From the NCBI GenBank assembly GCA_000729835.1, contig JFHB01000034.1:1-64000 (forward strand): a stretch of DNA of 64,000 nucleotides. The letters are read 5' to 3'. Of this stretch, positions 24,017 to 33,998 are shown piece by piece. Made by a program: the position numbers and the translations under genes. The notes below the pieces were generated by a model that saw nothing but the letters and a program-made list of their open reading frames with translations, was not told the origin of the DNA and ran no database searches. Origin of the DNA: Atkinsonella hypoxylon. Taxonomy: Eukaryota > Ascomycota > Sordariomycetes > Hypocreales > Clavicipitaceae. Within the stretch, counting starts at the first letter, position 1, and every line of letters starts with the position of its first letter.

Positions 24017-24043
24017 ATGGATGGATGGATGGATGGATGGATG
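24017..24043. repeat. (ATGG)n microsatellite
   Basis: Six ATGG units plus a final ATG, in intergenic DNA. Confidence 0.9.
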
Positions 24044-26173
24044 TGCCTGAGATCATCAAAGCGAGGTCCACACACCAGAAGAGTTGGAAATTTAGCCATC
24101 CTATCGATATACCAAACATCAAGAAAACGAGTTGCGCACAATACTAGGCTTTAATTTATAGTTAGCGAGCTTTTGGCATACTCATGTACCTACCTCTAGG
24201 AACCGACAGATATCCTTATCAGCTGTTTGAGCAAGGTATGAGCCTAATTATAGTATTCCGTACCATCCTTGATTTGGGCTGGACCATTTGGCATCGCCAC
24301 AGCCTTTTTATTTGATCGGCGTTTCCCAATACTCCGGATAGACTTTGCCATCTGATACGTGTTCCAAATTAGGAGTGACGATGACAGATGGATTGCCGAC
24401 AGCAACAGGGCCAGCGAGGCACAGCAGTGTGCGACCTGCACTATTTCAGACGATCATTATCCATTTGAGTGTCCGGAGGCACCCTGGTCACGGAACCCAT
24501 ACCATCTTTGATACTTGCAAGGTCCCTTGAACATCCGTGACAGCTAAGGGCCACTAGATATCCCCTTTGTACTCCATATATCTAGAGTTTTAACCGATTT
24601 TGCAGAAATAATGACAGGGCAAAGTCAACGCTTATCACGATACACTAAATTATCCTGTGATCTGCGGGCATATTGGCTGTAGGTATTAATAGTCATATTG
24701 TCAGATAGAAAGGAGATTTTAATTTAGCCTTCTTATGTATCTAATTAGTTAAAGTCCTGTAATGTCTCAGAATAAGCCTATAAGATGACCTTTGATTGGC
24801 TGTGGTGAGGTTCGTACGTAAGCTGAAGCGCCTTTTAACCCTGCTGGTTCTGACCGGCCCCCACTAGTGGGTTGGTTACATAAGCTGTGCCTTCATGCAG
24901 ACAAAGGGATTGATGGTTTATGGTTTCATACCTGTTGTAATTACATACCTACCTAGGGTAGGCAGCTACACATGGCTCTGTCTCATTACCGGAAACTGTC
25001 GCTGGCGGATTGACATTGGAATATTGCATCTTGGAACTGTCCCTCGACAGTGATAAACCGCAGAGTGGTTAACAATGACATTAGTCAGTTACACTGGAGT
25101 TCATGGTAGGTACTTAAAAGCATCAATACAGACTAGTTTGTAAAAGGTCACTAAAGATCAGTTTTGGTATCTCGCTAAATCCAACAATTCTGCAAGATCC
25201 AGGTGCCTGACTTATGATTTACAGCGCAGCGTTGTGACTGCAAAGGGGATATTGAGAGTATGAACTGGATTAGCATTAGCTTACCCGAAACTATCAGTTC
25301 AACGAAAATAATCTCCAGCTTCTCCTATGGGCTGGCATTCACATCACCATAAATGTATGAGATCGTCGCATTTGGCGTCTACCGAAATTCACGGGTTAGA
25401 GGGCGTCATAAAAGTCAAAATAAGTACAATTAACTACAAGCTGGATAGAAGTCCGCTATGAGAGAGGCATGCTATGATGGAGCAACTCGGGCTCGAATGA
25501 TTAATTACAGACCAGACCAGACGCCTCTAGCCCCGTATTAATGTTTCTCTCACACCGGAACAAGCACGGAAAGACGCTTCAGGCATTCATTAATTCTTCT
25601 GTATCATGGGACAGCCGACAGCCGCAGCTTTAATTCATTCAAAAGCGCGAGTGGGGGGCAAAAGCGTCAAAATTGTACGGCTCTACGATAACCAATCGGG
25701 AACTATTTTTGAGCAATTGGTGTATCAATTCACCCTGTGTTCCTCGACAATCACCCAACACAGAGAGACAATAGCCCGGTCGCAACCAAGAAGAGGTGGC
25801 CCACATCCTGTGATTTGCCAACGACAAGAGTTGGCTTGAGATGTCTCGACAGAGGAATGCTAACCATTCACTCTTATAAACACTGGACAGCTTCAGATGC
25901 CATCTGAAATGAACCAGGAAAGGGAGATATCCAACTACTGTACAAAGCATCGAGTAGAAACTGAGACCTGAAGGGCTAGCACGAGATTTTGATATTATGG
26001 CGCACCGTAGAGAGATCCACCTCGTCTCCCACCTTAGGTAGAGTAGTTACAGGAGGCTTTGCCATGGTTACAGCCCTCAACCATCGCATAGCTAGCTGGG
26101 CGGACGGATGAAACGGGAAAAAAAAAAGGGGGGATGATGAAGATAGACGGCGCACTTGAGCCCGAGGACAGGG

Positions 26174-26195
26174 AAAAAAAAAAAAAAAAAAAAAA
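26174..26195. repeat. Poly(A) tract, 22 A
   Basis: Homopolymer about 330 bases upstream of the Whi5-like start. Such tracts often exclude nucleosomes at fungal promoters. Confidence 0.9.
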
Positions 26196-26528
26196 GCTGT
26201 GGAATATCCAGCACATTGACAGTTTGCTAAAATCATTCGAGAACAAAGAGACTCGCCTGTTTTTATTATTTTGGGCGTCTGGTCTGGCACATCCCCTCCC
26301 TTGTCGGCTGCCCTTGGCACCCGCTAACACTTCCTTTGGCTCCGTTTCACCCGCACGGTCTCCCAATCTTTCCCTGCCTTCCTCCATCCCATCAGCTCAA
26401 TTTGCACCTCAAACCTTACCCTCCAGCTGCGCCTTGATTGAGCAGACAAATACGTCTTAACAGTATTCAATTACTACTCAGGAAATAAAAGGCTTGCTTT
26501 ACCCGGTCCCTCGACAGCCCCCTTATTC

Positions 26529-27714
26529 ATGTCGTCCATGTCGTCTCCCTGGAAAAAACAGCCCGAGGATGTAGTGGACAGTATCCTCAAGCGTGCAGAA
26601 GTCAGCAAAGTAAGTGGGCTGCCAATGCCTTCCGATTCATATGGATGCAAAATGCCGGACCTGCCAGCCTGCTCTTGCAATTGTCCTCCCCCCGTAGGCC
26701 TGTCACTTACTTTTTTCAACTTTAAACTAGATTGCACGACGCCTTCAAAATCGGCTGGCCCTGGCACAGTTCAAGACCAAGCATGGCTGGGAAGATCTGA
26801 CGCTCGACTCAATCGAACCGAAACTAGAAGAAGAAATGCGGAGAAAGCGACTTTGTGATGGTGACGTTCTATCAGACTCGTCTTCTAGCGCCTCAGACCT
26901 ACCATATCCCACAAGAACATTAATGAGCTCGCCGCTCAAGGCGCCGCTGTTCTCGGATGCGGTTGGGTCTAGCAACGGAAGCTCAGGCCACCGAAAACGC
27001 ACGTATATGGCCTCATTCAATCACACTGCCTCGAGTCCGAGCAAGCGATGCCGAGGATCACCGACAGCATATAAATCGTTTTCGGGTCACACAACGTGGA
27101 AGGAGAATCACTACTTAGCTCAGTCGTCGCCCATCAAGCCTCGAAGGCAACAGCATTTTACTACTTCTGGTGGTCCAGATATATCATTTTTCCAGCAACG
27201 AAGAATGACTGCTGCTCTCACCTCACCAAATTTCACTGCGCCATCGGACGATGACGACGATCTTCTCCCGGCACACTCCATTAATGTGAACAATGTGCAA
27301 TCCTCACCCCCTCGTACTCCACCCATGCAGACCAGAAGCCTTTCTACCAGACGCAGCAGGGAGAGTTTGAATGCTGCCAATGGAGGCAAGACTGGCGAAG
27401 AAGGCGCAGACTTGTTACTGTATCTCGCAGCATCACCTTCACCAGCAGTCAAGTCAAATCGCGTCCGCTTGGAACGGCTTTCAACACCGCCACCGAAAAA
27501 CAGTAAACTCGACCTACCCTCATCTATGATGACCACACCTGGAGGAGGCAACCTCTTTCCCAACACCCCGAGTCAAGGCTTCGATTTCGCAGACTTTGTC
27601 AACATTACTCCTAGCCCGGCGCAAAAACCGTGGCGAACTCCCGGTCCTATCGCCGCACGCACTCCTCTTAGTGTTGCTAGAAGAAAGCTTACTTTTGAAG
27701 AACCTCTTGCTTAG
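26529..27714 (+). CDS. Whi5/Nrm1-like G1/S transcriptional repressor
   Basis: Two exons, 26529-26609 and 26731-27714, encode 354 residues. The intron splits the protein just before the GTB (G1/S transcription-factor-binding) helix: RRLQNRLALAQFKTKHGWED at about residues 30-49, the segment by which Whi5 and Nrm1 hold SBF/MBF. The rest is disordered and rich in Ser-Pro and Thr-Pro sites (SSPSKRCRG, SSPIKPRR, SSPPRTPP, TPSPAQKP), as expected for a Cdk-inactivated repressor, with basic clusters fit for nuclear import. A conserved-looking tail motif reads GFDFADFVNITPSPAQ. Fungi often carry one such gene in place of separate Whi5 and Nrm1; which role this has cannot be told from sequence. An A22 tract lies upstream, and an MCB-box cluster lies 0.8 kb past the stop. 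Confidence 0.75.
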
Positions 27715-28728
27715 TGACAGGATTATTGTCGGATAGTAATCCCGCCGTCCCTGCCAGGTTCTTACAAAACTTCTTTACACGTCCCGCGCTTCCTCAATCC
27801 AGGTTCTTTACCTCATGCTTCCACTATCTACCTTCGGACTCGAGCTGTCTGTCCATGGCCAAGCGTCATAAATTGCCGTCCACTATCACAAACCCTGTTT
27901 CACAATTGGATCTCTTAACGTCAGTACCTAACTGACCTGCATTTATCTCTCCATTTCTCGCGACAAATTTTATTATGTTGGTTTTCTTGGAGTAATGTTA
28001 TGTTGAAAGGCGGGATTGCGTGTCCTACAAAGTTCACATGACTAGTTTCTGACATGGCTTTTGTAAAGCAGCGATGACAGCACAAGGACGATTGGGACCT
28101 TTTTACTACCGATGTACGGTCTCTCCATTTGGCAGGCTTAGTCCTCGTTGTATCTTCTTGCTGTTTGTAGTCATCTCTCATCACAGTTGTGTCTGGTTCC
28201 GTTGTATTAGTGGGTAGCAGTTGGGCGGGCATTAACAGATGGTATGATTGTTACCGTACCCTGGCAGGGCGCAAAAAGGAACAGTATTTTTTTGTACTAT
28301 CTAAATTAAATAGCTCAATGCATTATACACGCAAACTCGACATCATGAGGAACGGGAGATGAGTGCTGCGAGAATTAATCTATGGTCGGCGTGTCCGTCA
28401 TGCATGATCAGCCAGCCATCCGAGGTTGATGCTGACTCCTGTAAACTTTCGGGACGCGCCAAGAGGCCTCTTAACGCGACGCGTAGTGGTGCAGTACGCG
28501 TGCTGTCGCATCATTTACGCGTCAAGCCTTTCGTCTCATCAATCAGCTCTCCAGCTCAGCGCTCCCCATGACGTCAGCTGTAGCTCCACAGCGGTAAGTA
28601 AATGCGGTGGAGGTAACGACTATTTGATGAGAGTGCATGAACCCAGTAAGTTCGCTCATTTAAAAAAAAAAAAAAAAAAAAGGACAAAGAGAAACGTCGT
28701 GACCAGCCGGCGATCCGACTGCGATTCA
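27715..28728. other. Intergenic downstream of the Whi5-like gene, with MCB/CRE cluster
   Basis: About 1 kb holding a 3' region, then the ACGCGT cluster (28479-28522), a TGACGTCA (28569-28576), and A20 at 28662-28681. A 103-codon minus-strand frame (28232-27921) begins 250 bases from the cluster but looks weak. Confidence 0.5.
28479..28576. promoter_or_regulatory. Three ACGCGT (MCB) boxes and a TGACGTCA (CRE) site
   Basis: ACGCGT occurs at 28479-28484, 28496-28501 and 28517-28522, with TGACGTCA at 28569-28576. ACGCGT is the MluI cell-cycle box bound by MBF; TGACGTCA is the bZIP/CREB site. Three copies in 44 bases is far denser than elsewhere in the window, where ACGCGT occurs singly. No recognised gene starts beside it. 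Functional meaning is inferred. Confidence 0.5.
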
Positions 28729-29330
28729 TCATTGAACGGAGAACGGGATCAATGATGTCTTGGCCATGTGCGTTCCCACGTCAACAAGCACGGGCTCAGA
28801 TGGAAAACGTACAGGCCCAAAGCTTAATGCTGCCTCCGGAGTAAAAAAAGTCTGGTGGATGGACCCGCTGGATTTCAGTGCATGAGGTGGCTCATTTGCT
28901 TCAAGCGGCACTTGGTGCGCAAAGCGATCTTGGGCTAGCTTGAGAACGGGGCGCTCGTTGTCTGACTTGACGCGGATTGCCCTTTGTTCTACACGAGCGT
29001 CTGAGGGTGATCTTTCCAGTCGTAGGATGTCTTCTTCTGTCGGCAGTTGATGAGGCGTTGTACTGGATGGGTTTAGCTGAGTACGGAAGGTAGGCGACTG
29101 CTGGGAAGATGACTAGCCTGGTGCAGATGCGGACTTTCTTCTATCGAGACAGCCAGAGATAATCGTTTGGTCATAGCTACAGATATGGGGGGCACTGAAT
29201 CGTAGGTAGTCAGACTTAGCCGAGTTCTCGACGTGTACGATGCCGATAATGCGGCTAGTATCAGCGTGCTATTACCTACCTCCCCGATTGCCTTAATATG
29301 GACTCTGGTGCCAGTGATCCGTTTTGTCAT
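28729..29330 (-). CDS. Possible small two-exon gene, unknown product
   Basis: Minus strand. A 116-codon open frame (29076-28729) lacks an ATG but begins directly after a good acceptor (TACTCAG) and has a soluble, protein-like composition (LPTEEDILRLERSPSDARVE; VLKLAQDRFAHQVPLEANEP). Joining it to an upstream exon 29330-29181 (ATG, MTKRITGTRVHIKAIGE...) across an intron 29180-29077 keeps phase and gives 165 residues; the donor GTAGCT is weak. I do not recognise a family. It lies tandem to and 300 bases downstream of the unknown gene at 29638-31547. It could be a real lineage-restricted gene, a decayed one, or chance. Confidence 0.3.
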
Positions 29331-29637
29331 CAACTGTAGGACAGCGTCACATTGTCATGGAGAAATATCTGTGACTAAATTCGGCCTGTCTTATGACATG
29401 CTTATAAGCGTGTTACTGTCGCCAGTATCCGGGTTGGCGCGTGATGGTAGGCTACCTAGGTGTGTTAAAACCGGCACAACAGTAATTAGTGGGCAAAGTA
29501 ATGAAACAAGTTGTACTGTGCAGCCAGCTCTTTCTTTAACTCAACAGCATCCTGCAGGATTTCATATTCGCTTGTTCACTATAAATATGCACAAGATGGG
29601 AATTGTCTTGTGCTATGCCGCGCTGTGCGTTGTGCGT

Positions 29638-31547
29638 TTAGTTCTCGTTTACAACTCCAGGGCTGCTTTTTGAAGCGCCGCTGTGTTGGCTCCTCATCTG
29701 GTAGGCCATGACTGCCCATACTGCCTGCATAGCTGCTACTCTTTGATTTGAGTCGAAGAAATCGTACCAGGGGCTTCTCCAAGCGTCGACCTTGCCCCAG
29801 CTTCGCTTCGTGGGGTCCGGTTCCGGCGATCCATCCAGAACCTCGAGAAGTCTTGTGGGCACACGAACTCGAAGAATCGACATATGATGAAATAGAGAGC
29901 TAATGATAAAGACATCGTCGAAGCTCGCACCTTCGACTTTACCTATGGCCTCGTATTTCGCTTTTCGGTCCCATGACGAAGCTGGAGGCCGAACCATGCG
30001 GTAATTGTCGTATATGGGCATGGTTCGACGAGCCTTCTTGGTCGCGGGGCCGTCGTTGAAATTATTCCTGGATCCCAGCAACGAGCTTCTGTCGCCATTC
30101 ATGGCCGCCCCTTTTTCAATCTCTCGTCCAATCGGCCCTCCTACACCTCCGCCCCATCGATGGTTTGTGGTCCACCATTGCTCATGGCCAAAACGAACCT
30201 CTCCTTTCCCTTCACGGTTCCGATGTTGAGCAGTAATCAGTGCGGCGGTCAATTCGCGGGCTAGGTCCTGAGATTGAGCGGTTTCGGCATCTGGTTGAGT
30301 GAAATCGACTGTTGCTCTAGCGCTGACCGCGGCCACGGGACCATACACGGTTCCAGCTCGGGCGGCCTCCCGGGTCGTGGGACTTTGAAATACAAAATGA
30401 CAAGCTGATGGTGTATAAGACTTGCGATGATGCCTTCCAGGCGGTGAACAGAGGTGAAGTCTTGGTTCTGTCCTTGCCATGGAGACATTGCATCCGAAGT
30501 CGTACGCAACAAGCTTGATGAATGCGTTTAGAAGGCTCTGTCTATACTCTGCTGGCATAGAGGCTCCAGAACAGGATCGAACACTAGCCGGAGCCTGGGG
30601 TTGCTGCAATGCAGGACCCGCTGTTGATTCAGCTTCATGGGCACTTGATTCGGATGCAGGCGGTAGTTGTCGAGGTTCAGAAGTGTCGTCCCAAAATGCT
30701 GTTAAAAGTTCCAAGCATCGGAAGAATCCGTAAGCATTGCCAAGTCTTGCTTGTTGTTTGCCTTTGGGAGGCGAAATTCTTCTGACAGTGCGGAAAGCGT
30801 CTTCGTTCGTATTTGCGAGTTCGCTCTTGCGTTCCAAGTATACTTGGCAACCAGGCGATGGGTAACCATTTCTCAGCACAGTTTTCTTTTCTTCGTCATG
30901 TCTTCGAGCTTGCTCCAGGGTGTAATTGTCCCAGCAAGAGAAATCAGGTAGACAAGGGGCGTTTGGTATGAGGTTTTGAAGGTGATCATCCAGTATTAAA
31001 TTTAGCCCAATTGCTAACAAGCTCGTTTGTCCCAACACGATAGATTCTCGGCCAGTCTTTTTCAACAAAGCTGGTAACGACAAAGATAAGTCCGCCAGCT
31101 CGTCGTCGTTCGTGAAGATTTGGTATTTGGGTAGATTGATTGAGGTAGCATCTGGCATGTCAACTGGCTTGACCGTCGAAGGCAAGTTTGCTGAAAATTT
31201 TTATTAGATTCTGAGATTTAATATGCAGCCACTTTGATCGGAATAAAGCGAGCTTAAAAGGGTTTAAAATGCCGCTCAATATAATAAAAAAAATAATTTG
31301 CGCCCTGTTGATGCGGGTGCTAGACGCAGGCCAGCTTTTATCATTGGGGAAAAGGCGAGAGCCCATGCTGGGGCTTTCACAGCAGAAATAGAGTCTATGC
31401 AAGACATTTAAAAACCAAAAACCGAAAACCAAAAACCGAAAACCAAAAAGGAAAGTGGCATGTTCATTATCAGATTCAATGAGTTTGAGTTTAGAAAAGG
31501 AAACCCACGAGTGAAGACTTACCAGTAATAGGGAACGCTCCAAACAT
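29638..31547 (-). CDS. Conserved-looking protein of unknown function
   Basis: Two minus-strand exons: a 25-base first exon (31547-31523, MFGAFPIT) and 31190-29638, giving 525 residues. The first ATG in the long exon is at 31158, but a strong acceptor (TTTTCAG, 31191) just upstream and a GTAAGT donor at 31522 join in phase to read MFGAFPITANLPSTVKPVDM, so I prefer the spliced start. The N-terminal half is helical and Leu-rich (LSLSLPALLKKTG, LLAIGLNLILDD). The middle has Trp/Gly-rich GHEQWWTTNHRWGGGVGGP and a basic KKARR. The C-terminal part contains FIISSLFHHMSILRVRVP and WRSPWYDFFDSNQRVAAMQAV. No signal peptide or membrane segment is visible. I do not recognise a named domain; a nuclear role is possible from the basic segment only. 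Confidence 0.7.
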
Positions 31548-33998
31548 GACGTAATGGACGATATTTGACCAGCTAAATCCAAGTTTCCCTCTCCGGAAGG
31601 TAAGTTAACATATACGAATACCAACGCCGAACGAATTTCGGTGGGAAAAAAAAAGAAAAAAGAAAAAACGCCAGCCTAGTAGTCCTGTAACAGTAAAGCT
31701 GCATCGGTGCTGAACATGAAGAAATGCAACGCTCTGCCAGAATGACGGGCTCTGAAGTCACCGTCACCAGGCGAAGCTTTCCGAGCAGACAGAACTCGTC
31801 TATACCGTTTTACCCGTGAATTACCTTCCAGTGAACATGCAATTGGCCGAAAACGACTCTCGAGAACCGAGTAACCAGGCCAAATCCGTCCACCAGATGG
31901 CTCTGGGCTGCCGCGTCCCGTAGAACAGGACACGGGGCCAGACTTCGACAGGATGGTCAGCAGCAGCAGAGAGTAGGGGATATACTTTATAGTCGTCAAT
32001 AAGATGAGTTTATATTGTCCCCTTTGCAGAATTGTACGTTGTAAGTTACCGACGCGGCTCGAGTTCTGTGAGAAAGGAGCCACGGTGTGTGTTTTGGGCG
32101 AGTAAGAAATACTTTTTATTCTGCACGCCACACGCAAATAAAAAAAAATAGCTGAAGCCGCAGTTCGCGTTCATGGATAAGGTGAGGCGGGTTTTGATAA
32201 GTGGGCCAATGGCCTAAAGCAGGTGGAGGATTCGTTTGGCGAGCACCATGCTGATTCACCCACCCCATGAGTAAGCCAAGCAGATTAGTCGGCGCTGGGG
32301 CAAGCTAGGTAGTTACCAGCTTTGTACCCTTATATTGTCTAATCCTGCTACGTGGATGAAGCCATTCCACAGTGCGGGATTGACGGTGCATTTTTGTTGC
32401 CTGATTGTGGTTCACCATCTTTGACAATCAAAGCTCGCTTCCCTCCAGAAGTCGATGTCACTGCCGACCACAGGCTAAATGAGTCATGCAGTGTGACAGC
32501 GTCCGACATTTTCGACATGCGTACCAGGCCGTAAAAAGGTACGATGAATTTGGACGAGAATTCTTCCAGTCATCTCACTTGATGAGAGGGGGATAAGCCA
32601 ATCACTGTCGAAAATTAAACCCGACTAGGTACCTAGGTAGGTGAATTTTGGCCAGTGCCAAGAACAATTCACTCTGTCGATAGGTAGGAGCGGCCGGCTA
32701 CAAGTGCGTAGTCAGGCACCTAAGTCGATGAAATAACACGACTGACTGATGTCAACTTGTAATAGCCACTTCCGACGACGCTGTTTCAAGTACGCCACAT
32801 ATGGAATGTTTCGAAACGCTCTCTACCTGCCCCCTATCTACTCCCTATCTCCTGCCTCCAGCCACGGCATTCGAAAATGTCCCTGGCATTATTAGTACGT
32901 GACCAGCAAGATGAATCCGAACAAACCGTGATTGAGATTGACTCCACTTGGCGAACCGACTGTTGCACCCTTGGGACCACGTTCTCCTTCGATGTGGCTC
33001 TGGAGAAAATCTTCATACGAAAGGAGTTCTGGTGAATGAGAGTTTCTGGTAAATGAGAGTCCCGAGCGCTATTATCGTGCGCGCTGTGCACAATCTGGTC
33101 GGGCCCTGAGAATGACGAATGACGAGTCGTCTGACTAACATGCTCAACTACTGTTGCCGACATTTTTGTCACAATACTACCAACACAACAGCTGTGTGAC
33201 TAATCGGAACCCTTTGCATCCTTTGCGCCATAGTTGACCATGAGTTTTACGGTCGCTGCTTGACATGTCCTGAATCAAGAGCATGCAAGCTTCAATGGAA
33301 AAGGAGACGTCACATCCATACGCGACATCACCAACTAGATCTGTTGGCGTCGTTGTGCGGTGTCCTCTCGGTCGAGGCTCTGGCGATGCTTGTGCTTCAG
33401 ATGTGTCGCATGTCCAATGTGCCACAACCCCTGTCGCAGCCATTACTTCACCACTCTTCAGTTCAAGGCTCTCACTTTACGAACAGTATAGGCTGCGCAA
33501 GGCTATTCCTGAAGAATCCCTATGTCTGCTTCATCGACGGAATCAATTTTCTTCGCTATGCGTGCTCTTACTTCTCTTCTAGCACTTTCCCTCAGGCCCA
33601 AATACTTGCACATAATCATATGTCCATACTATTACGAAACTGATATGAAATCAGGTTCCAAACTGGCGACTGAAGATCTTTGAAAGTCTGTCAGATTGGA
33701 TTTACTCGACTTCACATATCCCCACAGAACTACGCGTTCTATGTTATCCTACCATTCAACACTTTCGCCTGGATTATCCATTTGTTCGTCAACAGTCGCC
33801 GACTGGTTACTTGAGCCAGCTGCCACATCCGAGGGATCGATCAGTTGATTAACTGTGAAGCGTGTTTACTTCGGATCATCAATTGTATCCTATGCCATTG
33901 CAACATCTCGTTGACTTGCGAAAGTAGTCAACATCGTACGCACAAAGGACATATTGGCCGAATCCGCGACATTGCGCTCAGCTGGAAAGACAGTCGCC
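31186..33998. other. Intergenic, mostly upstream of 29638-31547 and 33999-35789
   Basis: Beyond the 25-base exon and its intron (31191-31547), about 2.4 kb holds no gene I can support. There are A-rich runs near 31650-31670, a CCTAGGTAGG motif at 32628-32643, and a short frame at 33558 with a signal-peptide-like start (MRALTSLLALSL) that might be a missing first exon of the next gene. Confidence 0.45.
31413..31448. repeat. 14-bp direct repeat inside an intron
   Basis: Two perfect tandem copies of ACCGAAAACCAAAA (31421-31434, 31435-31448) preceded by a partial copy, within the 332-base first intron of the unknown gene. This explains that intron's unusual length only in part. Confidence 0.85.

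Larger units (their letters stand above)
21792..26528. other. Gene-poor 4.7-kb intergenic region
   Basis: Divergent space between the metalloproteinase (minus) and the Whi5-like gene (plus). I find no supportable gene. It contains many short simple repeats: TGG-rich ATGGTATGG near 22023-22050, TTGC repeats at 22570-22589, GTC-rich DNA at 22684-22720, TACA repeats at about 22769-22785, six ATGG units at 24017-24043, A22 at 26174-26195, and CCTAGGTACC-like motifs at 22324 and 24948. Composition resembles ordinary intergenic DNA, not an AT-rich mutated transposon. Confidence 0.45.

Noticed and set aside
24800..24900. Segment with GGTTGGTTACATAAG resembling a Fot1/pogo terminal repeat
   Set aside because: Too short a match, and I found no partner inverted repeat or transposase nearby.
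31676..32137. 153-codon minus-strand frame upstream of the unknown gene
   Set aside because: Atypical composition, no motif, and it occupies the expected promoter.
33177..33643. Overlapping frames on both strands of up to 127 codons
   Set aside because: Mutually shadowing frames without protein-like conservation; only the short start at 33558 was kept as a possible signal exon.
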